A stretch of 64,000 nt of DNA from Acinetobacter sp. ANC 3929 (GTDB taxonomy: Bacteria > Pseudomonadota > Gammaproteobacteria > Pseudomonadales > Moraxellaceae). Positions 1 to 9,259 of the stretch are shown piece by piece. A program made the position numbers and the translations under genes. The stretch is from positions 493,942-557,941 of the forward strand of contig NZ_KB849994.1 in NCBI RefSeq assembly GCF_000369405.1, written 5' to 3'. How positions within the stretch are numbered: position 1 is the first letter of the stretch; every line of letters begins with the position of its first letter. The notes below the pieces were generated by a model that saw nothing but the letters and a program-made list of their open reading frames with translations, searched no databases and was not told the DNA's origin.

Positions 1-204
1 AAAGACCAAGAAGAAAATGAGTCTATTGTCGTAGCCCAGTTAAATGATTTAGAAGACCATGATATTCCTTTTTTTAAACGGGTTGAACATATTGAAGTAG
101 AAGGGAATATCATTTTTCCAAATATTGACTTACTGTTCGAGAGTGATGTCGATGGAAAAATCTATAAGTTGGTTGCACCTGTGAACGATAAAAGATTTAT
201 TTGA
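1..204 (+). CDS. C-terminal fragment of an unidentified protein
   Basis: The reading frame is open from the first base of the window and ends at a TGA at 202-204, giving 67 residues of a longer protein whose start lies outside. The visible part is acidic and hydrophilic with no membrane segment. I do not recognise a family. A clear intrinsic terminator follows 25 bp later, so this is the last gene of its transcription unit. Confidence 0.6.
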   Translation, partial: KDQEENESIVVAQLNDLEDHDIPFFKRVEHIEVEGNIIFPNIDLLFESDVDGKIYKLVAPVNDKRFI

Positions 205-228
205 ATTTAGCCCTGTCTTTAAGCCGTG

Positions 229-270
229 TAAAAACCCACTTATGCTCAAATCCAATAAGTGGGTTTTTAT
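229..270 (+). terminator. Intrinsic terminator after the first gene
   Basis: AAAACCCACTTA and TAAGTGGGTTTT form a 12-bp perfect stem around a short A-rich loop. A run of T follows on the plus strand and a run of A precedes, so it could work in both directions. Confidence 0.85.
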
Positions 271-393
271 TTGAGAGGGGTTAGCATTCGGTAAAACCTG
301 ACTCAGTCTATAAGAAAAAGTAAAGAGCTTATGGGCTAGCTGTTACCTAAGCTCTTTATATATGAAAGTCATCTCTTTTTTGTCTCAGTTAGA

Positions 394-624
394 TCAATGA
401 ATGGGATTAAGCCCTTTCACAATATCATTAAATTCAGAACCATTGAGCCAAAAAGATTTCTTTAAAAACAGGGTCGTCATAATACTTTCTGCGGCTTCAC
501 TATTTGGGCTTTCACAGAATAATCCGTAGCAATTGCCAAGGACTGTATCATTTTCAATAAGACGAATAAAATAAGCATGTTGTTCGTCAGCATAACCAAG
601 AATAGCATCACGTTGATTGTTCAT
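394..624 (-). CDS. ddrR: Small DdrR-like DNA-damage protein
   Basis: A 76-residue acidic cytoplasmic protein with no recognisable domain, starting at ATG 624 behind a GGAGA ribosome binding site. The assignment rests on position: it is transcribed divergently from a UmuDAb-type umuD. In Acinetobacter the genus-specific ddrR gene, a co-regulator of the RecA-dependent damage response with UmuDAb, is described in exactly that arrangement. The sequence itself shows no motif that proves it. The 280-bp intergenic region carries a UmuDAb-type operator nearer to umuD (837-863). The length is in the range expected for DdrR (60-85 residues). Alternative: an unrelated small hypothetical protein. Confidence 0.65.
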   Translation of the reverse strand: MNNQRDAILGYADEQHAYFIRLIENDTVLGNCYGLFCESPNSEAAESIMTTLFLKKSFWLNGSEFNDIVKGLNPIH

Positions 625-836
625 TTTTCATGTCTCCACATCAAAAATATTTGAATAGAATCTAACTGCCAAGAGATCAAATAGATTAATGAATTAGATC
701 AATAACTTAATATCTTTTATTTGCATAAGTTATTCATTTAAAACATTAATTTTGATTTGTCTTACATCCTTGTCTAAGTTAAACAAGCCAAAATCTGATC
801 TATGGATTCATTGTTATGCAAAATTAATTGTACGTC

Positions 837-863
837 AACTTGAATTTGTAACTTTTTCAAGTT
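837..863. promoter_or_regulatory. UmuDAb-type SOS operator upstream of umuD
   Basis: Perfect inverted repeat AACTTGAA, 11-nt spacer, TTCAAGTT. The core TTGAA..TGTAACTTTTTCAA matches the palindrome published for UmuDAb-repressed promoters in Acinetobacter. The site ends 42 bp before the umuD ATG, a position suited to promoter occlusion and autorepression. Known: UmuDAb replaces LexA in this genus. Inferred: this copy is functional. Confidence 0.85.
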
Positions 864-904
864 AAATTATTTGAAAGTATTTTAAGCTTGGGTAGGGGGA
901 AGGT

Positions 905-1516
905 ATGTCCAAAAAAAATGAATTTGAGCATGGGGGCGCAAGAACCAATGCAGGGCGGAAGGCACAATTCAGTGAGCCGACCAAAGTCATCCGTGTTCCT
1001 GAGTCCCAAGTTGATTTCATCAAAAATTGGTTACTGAATAATGTCAAAACTGATCAGCAAACTGATTTGGCCACTTCAATGAAAATACAAAATGTTCAAG
1101 CGAAGAATGATCGACTTTATCATATTCCATTGGCAACGGAACGTGTCGCAGCTGGTTTTCCGTCGCCTGCACAGGACCATGTTGAACAAGCTTTGGATTT
1201 AAATGAGTTTTTAATTCGTAATGAAAACTCAACTTTTATTGTGAAAGCAAACTCACTCTCGATGTTAGATGCTGGTATTGATATTGATGATCCTTTGGTG
1301 GTGGATCGTAGTCTTTCAGCGAAGTCTGGGGATATTGTGATTGCTTTGATTGATAATGATTTTACCGTTAAACGATTGATGATTGATCATCATTTCAGTC
1401 CACCTAAGGTGTGGTTAAAAGCAGAAAATCCTGACTATCAAAATATTTATATTACAGAAGGGCAAGAACTGTTGATCTGGGGTGTGGTGACGTATAACTT
1501 GAAGCCGATGAGGTAA
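905..1516 (+). CDS. umuD: UmuDAb, self-cleaving SOS repressor/polymerase accessory protein
   Basis: An S24/LexA-family protein of 203 residues, about 60 longer than E. coli UmuD because of an N-terminal extension, as in Acinetobacter UmuDAb. The self-cleavage dipeptide is Ala83-Gly84 (AAGFPSP), the catalytic Ser is S119 (in NSLSML) and the Lys is K156 (in FTVKRL), the residues reported for UmuDAb. RecA filaments would trigger cleavage and relieve repression of ddrR and error-prone polymerase genes. The start follows AGGGGGAAGGT, a strong ribosome binding site. umuC begins 4 bp after the stop, so the two are an operon controlled by the palindrome at 837-863. Confidence 0.93.
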   Translation: MSKKNEFEHGGARTNAGRKAQFSEPTKVIRVPESQVDFIKNWLLNNVKTDQQTDLATSMKIQNVQAKNDRLYHIPLATERVAAGFPSPAQDHVEQALDLNEFLIRNENSTFIVKANSLSMLDAGIDIDDPLVVDRSLSAKSGDIVIALIDNDFTVKRLMIDHHFSPPKVWLKAENPDYQNIYITEGQELLIWGVVTYNLKPMR

Positions 1517-1520
1517 ACCA

Positions 1521-2819
1521 ATGAGTTTGCCACAACGTATTTTTGCTTTGATTGATGTCAATAATTGTTACGTCAGTTGTGAGCGTGTGTTCAATCCAAA
1601 GCTAGAAAACCGTCCTGTGGTGGTGCTCTCAAATAACGATGGTTGTGTGGTTTCCCGTTCTTATGAAGCAAAAAGACTTGGTATTCGAATGGCGGTGCCG
1701 TTATTTCAGATTGAAGAAATTATTCGTCAACACCAAGTGGAAGTCTTTTCTAGTAATTATGCTTTGTATGCAGAAATGTCACGCCGTTTTATGAACATAT
1801 TAGGCAGCTTTGTGGATCCATGTGAACAGGAAGTTTATTCGATAGATGAATGCTTTTTAGAGTTGACTGCATATCAGCATAGCTACGATTTAACTGAATA
1901 TGCGCATCAGATTCTGGATACGGTGAAAAACTGGTTGGGCTTGCCATGTTGCATTGGCATTGGTTATTCCAAGACCCAAGCCAAACTTGCCAATAATCTA
2001 GCCAAGACACATGCTTGTTTTAATAGTGTGTGTAATCTAGTGAATGAAGACCCATGTGTGATTGAAGACTTGTTAGGGCATATGCCTGTAGGTGAGGTTT
2101 GGGGTGTCGGACGAAAGATTCGACAACGTTTAGAAAAAATGAATATCTATTCGGTGATGGATTTGGTTCAAGCTGATCCGAAAATGATGGGTCAGTACTT
2201 TTCAGTACTGATGGAAAACACGGTCAAAGAATTACAGGGAGTGACCTGCTTAGAGATCGAAGATGTTGTGACAGATCGGCAGCAGGTACTAAGTAGCCGT
2301 TCCTTTGGTCAGCCGATTGAGGACAAAACCAGCCTGAGTGGCGCTTTAACTGAGTTTAGCTTACGTGCCGTCGAACGTTTGCGAAAGCGAAACTTACTGT
2401 GCAAAGCGGTTGGAGTGAGTATCCGTACCAATCGTTTTAATAAGGAAGCATATTATCGACCTTTTACCGTGGTGTATCTCTCTGACTATAGTGATGATCG
2501 TTTAGAGATTATCAAAGCGGTACAACAAGGGCTTGATCGTATTTATCAGACAGGTCATCGCTATAAAAAGGCAGAAGTGATTCTGCTCGATATTATTCCT
2601 CAACGCAGCCACGCAGTCGATTTATTCCATGATACGGATGAACTCATTGCTCGAAGAAATCTTTCAGTCGCTTTTGATGATATTAATAAAAGATTTGGTC
2701 GGGATTGTATGACGCTAGGGCGATTAATTACACCGCATGGGCGAGCGTGGCGTATGATCCAGAATCACAAATCTCCCAGTTATTTAACCAAGTGGGATGA
2801 GGTGTTAAAAGTGGTATAA
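1521..2819 (+). CDS. umuC: UmuC, catalytic subunit of DNA polymerase V
   Basis: A Y-family translesion DNA polymerase of 432 residues, full length for UmuC. The N-terminal [15 protein letters not shown] holds the first metal-binding Asp (D12), and [10 protein letters not shown] holds D109-E110. The helix-hairpin-helix region ([15 protein letters not shown]) and the C-terminal little-finger and UmuC-tail regions are present. It works with processed UmuD and RecA in mutagenic lesion bypass. It is coupled to umuD by a 4-bp gap. In A. baylyi ADP1 the copy beside umuDAb is described as truncated; this one is intact, so the strain should be capable of inducible mutagenesis from this locus. Confidence 0.95.
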   Translation: MSLPQRIFALIDVNNCYVSCERVFNPKLENRPVVVLSNNDGCVVSRSYEAKRLGIRMAVPLFQIEEIIRQHQVEVFSSNYALYAEMSRRFMNILGSFVDPCEQEVYSIDECFLELTAYQHSYDLTEYAHQILDTVKNWLGLPCCIGIGYSKTQAKLANNLAKTHACFNSVCNLVNEDPCVIEDLLGHMPVGEVWGVGRKIRQRLEKMNIYSVMDLVQADPKMMGQYFSVLMENTVKELQGVTCLEIEDVVTDRQQVLSSRSFGQPIEDKTSLSGALTEFSLRAVERLRKRNLLCKAVGVSIRTNRFNKEAYYRPFTVVYLSDYSDDRLEIIKAVQQGLDRIYQTGHRYKKAEVILLDIIPQRSHAVDLFHDTDELIARRNLSVAFDDINKRFGRDCMTLGRLITPHGRAWRMIQNHKSPSYLTKWDEVLKVV

Positions 2820-2997
2820 GCTGGCTCTTTGCGGCCAATCATTACTAAACCCTTATTTACTCATGATTATTGGCGTGATAAATCTTGAATCAAAGCATTT
2901 TATTGAATTGAAAAGCTTATTTGGTGTGATGTATTAATATTTTATGATCAATACATTGGTTATATTCCTAACCTTTATTTGGATAAATTAATTTGCT

Positions 2998-3906
2998 ATG
3001 GCGACTTCTGTTGAAAGAAATGTGAATATGGAACAGTTGATTGATGCTGTTTCCTGTTTTACTGAGCACTCAGATGATCACATTTCAGTGATTCCTCAAC
3101 TTTCTTTTCATCGTCGAATGCGTCCTACAGATAGCACCCATTGTATTTATCACCTAGGCATTGGCATTATTTTGCAGGGGCAGAAACAAGTCGTGATTGG
3201 GGAGCAAGTCTATCAATGCTCGGAAGGGCAAAGTATGCTGACCACGATTGATCTGCCAGTCACATCCCATATTGTTCAGGCTTCACCGCAGAAACCCTTT
3301 TTAGCAGTTTTACTGTTACTTGATTTACAAATGGTGAATCAGGTCATTGCTGATATGCCTCAAGAGTTATGGATGGAATCAGACCATAATCATCCTTCAT
3401 TTTCCGTAGAGTCGGCCGATGCGCCATTGGTCGATGCATTTTTGCGACTGGTGAAAGTGCTAGATGAATCTATAATGATTCCTCATCTGGTTCCCCTGAT
3501 TCAGAAAGAAATTATTGTACGGATACTGAATGGTCCGCATGGAATTTATTTACGGCAACTGGTGAAATCAGGTTCGGCACATCATAAAATCCATCAGGTG
3601 GTGAGCTGGCTTAAGCATAACTACGTACAACCCATGCGTATGGATGATTTGGCGGATAAAGCGTTTATGAGTCCATCCACATTTAGACAGCATTTCCGTG
3701 CTGTAACAGGGATGAGCCCGTTGCAATATCAAAAGCAACTGCGTTTACAGGAAGCACGACATTTGATGTTTAATCAAAATATAGATGCAGGACGAGCTGC
3801 GGGTCTGGTTGGTTATGAAAGTGCTTCTCAGTTTAGCCGTGAATATAGCCGTTTATTTGGAGAGTCACCACAGCGGGACATTCAACGTATGCGACAAGGG
3901 CTATAA
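2998..3906 (+). CDS. AraC-family regulator 1 (AraC_N sensor domain)
   Basis: 302 residues: an N-terminal cupin-like AraC_N sensor (about 20-180; HCIYHLGIGIILQGQKQVVIG) and a C-terminal AraC double helix-turn-helix (about 200-300; MRMDDLADKAFMSPSTFRQHF and a second helix pair in ..YESASQFSREYSRLFG). The E. coli relative YqhC senses reactive aldehydes and related electrophiles. It is one of three paralogues here (also 3976-4854 and 7157-8050), whose DNA-reading segments QLRLQEAR and YES.SQF.REYSRLFG are almost identical, suggesting shared targets. Likely target: the paired AAAATAGGCAA boxes upstream of the nearby hydrolases. No strong ribosome binding site precedes ATG 2998; ATG 3028 is an alternative. 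Confidence 0.85.
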   Translation: MATSVERNVNMEQLIDAVSCFTEHSDDHISVIPQLSFHRRMRPTDSTHCIYHLGIGIILQGQKQVVIGEQVYQCSEGQSMLTTIDLPVTSHIVQASPQKPFLAVLLLLDLQMVNQVIADMPQELWMESDHNHPSFSVESADAPLVDAFLRLVKVLDESIMIPHLVPLIQKEIIVRILNGPHGIYLRQLVKSGSAHHKIHQVVSWLKHNYVQPMRMDDLADKAFMSPSTFRQHFRAVTGMSPLQYQKQLRLQEARHLMFNQNIDAGRAAGLVGYESASQFSREYSRLFGESPQRDIQRMRQGL

Positions 3907-3975
3907 TCATTTGCTTAAAAAAGATCATGTTCATATTTCATATGAAACTAGATGTGTGATGAGATAGGTTGTGCT

Positions 3976-4854
3976 ATGTATGCATCGGATCAAACTAAAG
4001 AACTTGTGAAAACACTTGCTGATAAAGTTGCTGGGCTGGTTCAAGTTGAAGATTTCCAAACTCAGATTCCAGGTTTTTCTTTACATCGCCGTACTGCCAA
4101 ACAGTCTATTCATTGCATTTATGGACTTGGTTTAGGCATTGTCTTACAGGGGCAAAAAGAAGTCCTGATTCGCGATAAAGTGTATTGCTATGGTGCTGGT
4201 CAAACTATGTTGACCACCATCGATTTGCCTGCCATTAGTCGGGTGACAGAGGCATCTTATTATCAACCTTTTTTGGGAATGATGCTGTCACTGGATCTAG
4301 ATCTGATTATTGAAACCGTACAACTATTAGATTGTCAGGTAAAACTCAAAAATCTACCTGCATTTTCAATTGAGTATCTCGATAGTGCATTGATCGATGC
4401 ATTAACGCGTTTAGTGAATTTGATTGAAGAGCCAACAATGATTGATCAGCTTGCACCGATTATCAAGCAAGAAATTGTGCTTCGTTTACTGGTCGGGCAA
4501 CATGGTGTCTATCTACGTAATTTAGTCAAGGCAAGTGGCTCGGATAAAAATGTTTTTACGTTGATTCATTGGGTGAGAAATAATTTTCTTCATGAGAATT
4601 GCATACAAGATGCTCTTGACCAGATGAATATGAGTGCAGCGACATTAAGAAACCATTTCAAAGAAATCACGGGTATGACACTTCTGCAATACCAGAAACA
4701 GTTACGCTTGCAAGAGGCTAGAAAGTTGATCTTATCTCAATCAATGAATATGCAGCAAATTGCTGATCTAGTTGGTTATGAAAGTCAGTCACAATTTACT
4801 CGAGAATATTCTCGACTATTTGGCAACACGCCTAGCCGAGATGTACCACAATAA
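3976..4854 (+). CDS. AraC-family regulator 2 (AraC_N sensor domain)
   Basis: Paralogue of the preceding gene, 292 residues from ATG 3976, which sits 7 nt after GATAGG; an in-frame ATG at 3952 lacks a ribosome binding site. AraC_N sensor (HCIYGLGLGIVLQGQKEVLI) then an AraC-type DNA-binding domain. The first recognition helix differs (IQDALDQMNMSAATLRNHF against MDDLADKAFMSPSTFRQHF) while the second is conserved (YESQSQFTREYSRLFG). It may therefore bind the same site with different affinity. The stop is only 6 bp before the first AAAATAGGCAA box of the next promoter. It probably responds to a small hydrophobic or electrophilic ligand, as family members do; the ligand is unknown. Confidence 0.85.
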   Translation: MYASDQTKELVKTLADKVAGLVQVEDFQTQIPGFSLHRRTAKQSIHCIYGLGLGIVLQGQKEVLIRDKVYCYGAGQTMLTTIDLPAISRVTEASYYQPFLGMMLSLDLDLIIETVQLLDCQVKLKNLPAFSIEYLDSALIDALTRLVNLIEEPTMIDQLAPIIKQEIVLRLLVGQHGVYLRNLVKASGSDKNVFTLIHWVRNNFLHENCIQDALDQMNMSAATLRNHFKEITGMTLLQYQKQLRLQEARKLILSQSMNMQQIADLVGYESQSQFTREYSRLFGNTPSRDVPQ

Positions 4855-4860
4855 ATCCTC

Positions 4861-4919
4861 AAAATAGGCAAACTTTTTTTAAAAATAGGCAACTTTGATT
4901 TGACGTCGGTTTCTAAACT
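4861..4919 (+). promoter_or_regulatory. Promoter with paired 21-bp-spaced AraC-type boxes (hydrolase 1)
   Basis: AAAATAGGCAA occurs at 4861-4871 and again at 4882-4892, two helical turns apart. A -10-like TAAACT lies at 4914-4919, 22 nt after the second box, so the proximal box covers the -35 position. This is the classic layout of an AraC-type activator that replaces a -35 element. The same boxes and spacing recur at 8161-8192. Seen in sequence; the regulator is inferred to be one of the adjacent AraC proteins. Confidence 0.8.
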
Positions 4920-4976
4920 GGAAACATCAGCAAAGAGATCTTTGCTTGCTTTTTCCTATATTCAAGAGGTGATGAA

Positions 4977-5891
4977 ATGGAAGCAGTCAAAATCAGAAAT
5001 ACTTATTGGGATATTGCCGCAGATTTATATTTCCCACCTGCATTCGATCAAACTAAAAAATATCCAACGATTATTAGTGCACATCCCATTGGGAGTTGCA
5101 AAGAGCAAACCTCAGGCAATGTCTATGGTGAAGCGCTGGCTAAAGCTGGTTTTGTGGTGATTGCATTTGATGCCAGTTTTCAGGGTGAAAGCGGTGGAGA
5201 ACCGCGCTATATCGAAGATCCATCACTGCGTGTTGAGGATTTTCGCGTTGTTGTTGATTATTTGGTCACGCTTGATTATGTCGATGAAAATCGAATTGGT
5301 GTCTTGGGAATTTGTGGCGGTGGTGGTTACTCGATCAATGCTGCCATGACCGAACGCCGTATTAAAGCGGTGGGGACTATTACAGGTGCAAACTATGGTC
5401 GTGTTATGCGTGAAGCCAGTGGCGGTAATCCGATTGCGTTTTTAGAAGCGATTGCGGCTCAACGTACAGCCGAAGCAAGAGGTGCAGCACTTCGGGTGGA
5501 CCAAGGTTTATATCCAACGGTGGAGGCAGCAAAAGCAGATCATGCCGATATTGATCCATTAGAAGCAACTGAGTATTACCGTACAGCACGCGGTGAAAAA
5601 CCGAATGGCGTAAATAAAACATTGTTCTCTCACAATGCTGTTGCTGTCGGTTGGGATGCATTCCACTTGGCAGAAATTTTATTAACTCAACCGTTGATGA
5701 TTGTGGTGGGAAGTAAACCAGGTGGTTTTGGTGCCTATCGTGATGGCTTTGAAATTATCAATCGCGCTGCATCAAAAAATAAAGAACTGGTTGTGGTGGA
5801 TGGCTGGTCTCATTACGATTTATATGACAAGGCAGCACCCGTCAAAATTGCGTTAGACAAGCTGATTCGGTTCTATCAAGAAAATCTTTAA
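4977..5891 (+). CDS. Alpha/beta hydrolase 1 (dienelactone-hydrolase-like, Cys nucleophile)
   Basis: 304 residues, alpha/beta-hydrolase fold of the dienelactone hydrolase/YcjY type. The nucleophile elbow is G-I-C113-G-G, so Cys replaces the usual Ser. Candidate acid and base are the Asp of GAYRDG and the His of WSHYDLYD near the C-terminus. HPIGSCKEQTSGN (about 38-50) is a conserved loop shared with the two paralogues at 8294 and 9260. No signal peptide, so cytoplasmic. Start ATG 4977 follows AAGAGGTG. It is driven by the paired-box promoter at 4861-4919. The substrate is unknown; a lactone, ester or thioester made from a reactive compound is plausible. Confidence 0.85.
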   Translation: MEAVKIRNTYWDIAADLYFPPAFDQTKKYPTIISAHPIGSCKEQTSGNVYGEALAKAGFVVIAFDASFQGESGGEPRYIEDPSLRVEDFRVVVDYLVTLDYVDENRIGVLGICGGGGYSINAAMTERRIKAVGTITGANYGRVMREASGGNPIAFLEAIAAQRTAEARGAALRVDQGLYPTVEAAKADHADIDPLEATEYYRTARGEKPNGVNKTLFSHNAVAVGWDAFHLAEILLTQPLMIVVGSKPGGFGAYRDGFEIINRAASKNKELVVVDGWSHYDLYDKAAPVKIALDKLIRFYQENL

Positions 5892-5985
5892 TTCTAAGGT
5901 GTTGCTTTAGTGGTTTATGTTCTTTGAGTTGGGCAGATTACTGGCCAATTCACTGTATTTCTCAATATCCTATCTAAAATGAATA

Positions 5986-7137
5986 GTGGTGTCGTCGGTG
6001 AATTCTAAATTATTCCAACCTTTTCAATTAACTTCAGCTCTGAGTTTGCGTAATCGGATCGTCATGGCGCCCATGACAACTTGGTCAGCAAATGAGGATG
6101 GTACGATCTCAACTCAAGAGCTCGAATACATACGTAAGCGTGTTAAAGATGTCGGGTTAGTGATCACGGGCTGTACGCATGTACAGGAAAATGGAATTGG
6201 ATTTACCCGTGAATTTGCAGGCTTTGATGATCGTTTTACTACGAGTCTCGCGCAATTGGCGCAAGCTGCTAAAAGTGGTGGTGCATCTGCAATCTTGCAG
6301 CTTTTTCATGCAGGCATCAAGGCCATCCCAGACCTGATTCCTGATGCAGATATTGTGAGTGCCAGTACTTTAGCTATTACAGCAGGACCATTTAAACATC
6401 AACAGCTTGCTAGTCGAGCATTATCCCATGATGAGGTTTTGCAATTGATTCATGATTTTGGTGAGGCTACTCGTCGGGCAATTGAAGCTGGATTTGACGG
6501 TGTCGAGTTACATGGTGCGCATGGTTTTCTGATCCAGAACTTCTTTTCACCTTTGTATAATCAGCGTAATGATGCGTGGGGTGGGTCATTAGAGAAGCGG
6601 ATGGCGTTTCCTCTAGCTGTGGTACAGGAGATTAAGCGAGTAATTCGAGAATATGCGCAACGTCCTTTTGCATTGGGGTACCGTATTTCTGTTGAGGAGT
6701 ATGAAGATAATGGTCTAGAGATTACAGATAGCCTAGTGCTGATTGATCAGTTAATTGCAGATGGTATTGATTATCTGCATGTGTCATTAACTGATGTACT
6801 ACACGCGGTTGCTAAAAATAGTTTTGAGCAGAACCTGACCATTCAGCAGGTATTGCAACGTGTTGCGAACCGTATTCCAGTAATCGCGGCAGGTCTGTTA
6901 CGAACACCGCAACAGGCTGAACAAGCTTTAGCTTTAGGTTTGCCGCTTATAGCAATTGGTAAAGCATTGGTGATGAATCCGAACTGGGTTGAGTTGGCTC
7001 AGCATGGACAAGTCGATGATATTGCCCTTAAGCTCAATCCTGCTGATGTACCTAAGCTGAATATTCCCGATTATTTATGGCAGGAAATACAGCTAAGAGA
7101 AGGCTGGTTTAGCTTAGGTCAAGCTGAACAGGCTTAA
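5986..7137 (+). CDS. NADH:flavin oxidoreductase, old yellow enzyme family
   Basis: 383 residues, FMN-binding TIM barrel of the OYE/NemA-YqiG type. Visible motifs: FQLTSALSLRNRIVMAPMTTW at the N-terminus, the substrate-binding segment GFDGVELHGAHGFLIQNFFSP, and the C-terminal phosphate-binding region IPVIAAG...ALGLPLIAIGKALVMNP. Such enzymes reduce activated C=C bonds in enals, maleimides and quinones, or nitro groups. The start is GTG at 5986 or one of the following GTG codons (5989, 5998); no good ribosome binding site distinguishes them. The AraC regulator at 7157 begins 19 bp after the stop, so the two form an operon. Confidence 0.88.
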   Translation: MVSSVNSKLFQPFQLTSALSLRNRIVMAPMTTWSANEDGTISTQELEYIRKRVKDVGLVITGCTHVQENGIGFTREFAGFDDRFTTSLAQLAQAAKSGGASAILQLFHAGIKAIPDLIPDADIVSASTLAITAGPFKHQQLASRALSHDEVLQLIHDFGEATRRAIEAGFDGVELHGAHGFLIQNFFSPLYNQRNDAWGGSLEKRMAFPLAVVQEIKRVIREYAQRPFALGYRISVEEYEDNGLEITDSLVLIDQLIADGIDYLHVSLTDVLHAVAKNSFEQNLTIQQVLQRVANRIPVIAAGLLRTPQQAEQALALGLPLIAIGKALVMNPNWVELAQHGQVDDIALKLNPADVPKLNIPDYLWQEIQLREGWFSLGQAEQA

Positions 7138-7156
7138 GCTATGGGAGAATCGGACA

Positions 7157-8050
7157 ATGAGGACAGAACATACCCGTGATGTCATTGCTTTATTATCAAG
7201 TACTGTAAATCGTCTGATTCAAAGCGATGGTGATCATCAAACTGCGATTTCCCCTTTATCATTACACCGCCGTTCGGTAGCCAATACGACACATTGTATC
7301 TATAACTTAAGTCTGGGGATCGTGTTGCAAGGTGAAAAGCAGATTATGATTGGTAATCAGATTCTGACCTATACTGCAGGTCAATCGATGCTCACGACAA
7401 TCGACATTCCTATCATTAGTCATACACGCCAAACAAGGAATCACCAACCCTTTTTGGGGGTGATGTTGTTACTTGATGTGCCAATGATTACTGAAATGGT
7501 TATGGAAATGGGACAGGTTCATCTGAAAGAAAAAGTTCAGCCTTCATTTGGTATTCAAACGATTGATTACACACTTCTTGAAGCAATCAACCGTCTCGTG
7601 AATTTACTGGATGAACCCGTTTTATTGCCACAATTAGCTCCTATTTTGCAACAAGAGATCATGATCCGTTTATTGACTGGGCCTAATGGGATTTATTTGC
7701 GCCAATTGATTAAAACAGGCTCAATCAGCCAAAAAATTGCTCAAGCAGTATCTTGGTTAAAGCAAAATTTCGTGCAAGAGATGCGGATGGATGAGTTGGC
7801 TGAGCACGTCTATATGAGCCCTTCCACATTTAGACAGCACTTCCGAGAAATGACGGGTATAAGTCCTTTACAGTATCAAAAGCAGTTGCGCCTTCAGGAA
7901 GCACGTCACTTGATGTTAAATCAACATTTTGATGTAGGGCATGCTGCTGGATTGGTCGGCTATGAAAGTGCTTCACAATTTAGCCGCGAATATTCAAGAT
8001 TATTTGGTAATGCACCGCAAAGAGATATTCAGGACTTACAATTCATCTAA
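7157..8050 (+). CDS. AraC-family regulator 3 (AraC_N sensor domain)
   Basis: 297 residues, closest in sequence to regulator 1 (2998-3906): MRMDELAEHVYMSPSTFRQHF and YESASQFSREYSRLFG helices nearly match. The AraC_N sensor holds HCIYNLSLGIVLQGEKQIMIG. Start ATG 7157 follows GGGAGA at good spacing. It is co-transcribed with the flavin oxidoreductase and lies directly upstream of the second paired-box promoter (8161-8219) and hydrolases 2 and 3. The gene order regulator-hydrolase is thus repeated twice in 6 kb, pointing to local duplication followed by divergence. Confidence 0.86.
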   Translation: MRTEHTRDVIALLSSTVNRLIQSDGDHQTAISPLSLHRRSVANTTHCIYNLSLGIVLQGEKQIMIGNQILTYTAGQSMLTTIDIPIISHTRQTRNHQPFLGVMLLLDVPMITEMVMEMGQVHLKEKVQPSFGIQTIDYTLLEAINRLVNLLDEPVLLPQLAPILQQEIMIRLLTGPNGIYLRQLIKTGSISQKIAQAVSWLKQNFVQEMRMDELAEHVYMSPSTFRQHFREMTGISPLQYQKQLRLQEARHLMLNQHFDVGHAAGLVGYESASQFSREYSRLFGNAPQRDIQDLQFI

Positions 8051-8160
8051 ATGTTGTATATCTTTAGAAAGATTTAGCCCACTTCTCGGGGAGAGGATGG
8101 GATTTTATTGTTATATCTATTTGAAAATTAATATTAAAATTCTGATGCGGTTAAATAAAC

Positions 8161-8219
8161 AAAATAGGCAAATATACCGTCAAAATAGGCAATTTAAGCG
8201 AGTTTTACGCCTCTATACT
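8161..8219 (+). promoter_or_regulatory. Promoter with paired 21-bp-spaced AraC-type boxes (hydrolases 2-3)
   Basis: AAAATAGGCAA at 8161-8171 and 8182-8192, identical to the boxes at 4861-4892 with the same 21-bp period. A -10 TATACT lies at 8214-8219, again 22 nt after the second box. The surrounding sequence is not otherwise similar to the first promoter, so conservation of boxes and spacing suggests selection rather than recent copying. The hydrolase ATG is 75 bp downstream. Confidence 0.82.
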
Positions 8220-8293
8220 CAAAGCATGAAAAGTAGATATCCAATCTAAAAACGGATTGTTGTTATACATAATCATCTAGTGAGGAACTCAAC

Positions 8294-9220
8294 ATGCAAG
8301 CGGTTCAATATAAAAACTTGGCTTGGGAATCGGCGGCAAACCTCTTATTCCCGAATGATTTTGATCGAAGCAAAAAATATCCTGCGATTGTGAGTGTTCA
8401 TCCAATCGGAAGTTGTAAAGAACAAACATCAGGAAATATCTATGGTAAAGCCTTAGCCGAAGCAGGTTTTGTGGTTCTAGTCATTGATGCATCATTCCAA
8501 GGTGAAAGTGGAGGCGAACCACGTTTTATTGAAAATCCATATCACCGTGTTGAGGACATTCGCTATGCGGTGGATTATTTGGTCACTCAAGATTTTGTGG
8601 ATGAAAATCGTATTGGTGCTTTAGGTGTCTGTGGTGGCGGTGTTTATGTACTCAATACGGCAATGACAGAGAAACGCATTAAAGCCGTGACTTCAATTAC
8701 TGGTGTGAACTTTGGTCGCATGACACGTGAAGGCTATGGTGGGACAGGCACGGCTTTGATTGAGGGACTTGAAGCAATTGCACAACAACGTACTGCCGAA
8801 GCTCGTGGTGCAGAGTTATTAGTCAACAACTTATTACCACCATCCGTAGAAGAAGGCAAAAAAGCTGGAATTACAGATATTGATCCACTTGAAGCAACGG
8901 ACTACTACAAAACTGCTCGGGGTCAGCAACCGAATGGTGCAACCAGTGCATTATTTTCTCGTATGAGTGTGGCGTTGGGCTGGGATGCATTTCACTTATC
9001 TGAAGTTTTGTTAACTCAACCAATCTTAGTGGTAATTGGCGATAAGCCTGGTGCATTTGGTGCATACCGAGATGGTCATGAAGTAGTACGTCGTGCCGCA
9101 TCGAAACAAAAAGAGCTATTGGTATTAGAAAATACATCGCATTACGAATTATACGATCAACCTGAGCCTGTTGCTAAAGCACTGGCAAAAGCAATCCCAT
9201 TTTTTAAAGAGCATCTTTAA
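8294..9220 (+). CDS. Alpha/beta hydrolase 2 (dienelactone-hydrolase-like, Cys nucleophile)
   Basis: 308 residues, clear paralogue of hydrolase 1 along its whole length: HPIGSCKEQTSGNIYGKALAEAGFVV, G-V-C113-G-G elbow, PGAFGAYRDGHE and TSHYELYDQ near the end. Relative to hydrolase 1 it has a few extra residues around 145-150 (GYGGTGTALIEG). ATG 8294 follows GAGGAACTCAAC, a good ribosome binding site. First gene of a two-gene operon with hydrolase 3 (39-bp gap) under the paired-box promoter. Cytoplasmic; substrate unknown. Confidence 0.85.
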   Translation: MQAVQYKNLAWESAANLLFPNDFDRSKKYPAIVSVHPIGSCKEQTSGNIYGKALAEAGFVVLVIDASFQGESGGEPRFIENPYHRVEDIRYAVDYLVTQDFVDENRIGALGVCGGGVYVLNTAMTEKRIKAVTSITGVNFGRMTREGYGGTGTALIEGLEAIAQQRTAEARGAELLVNNLLPPSVEEGKKAGITDIDPLEATDYYKTARGQQPNGATSALFSRMSVALGWDAFHLSEVLLTQPILVVIGDKPGAFGAYRDGHEVVRRAASKQKELLVLENTSHYELYDQPEPVAKALAKAIPFFKEHL

Positions 9221-9259
9221 GTTTTTTAAAATTAAGTTGTTCAATCAAGGAATATAAAA

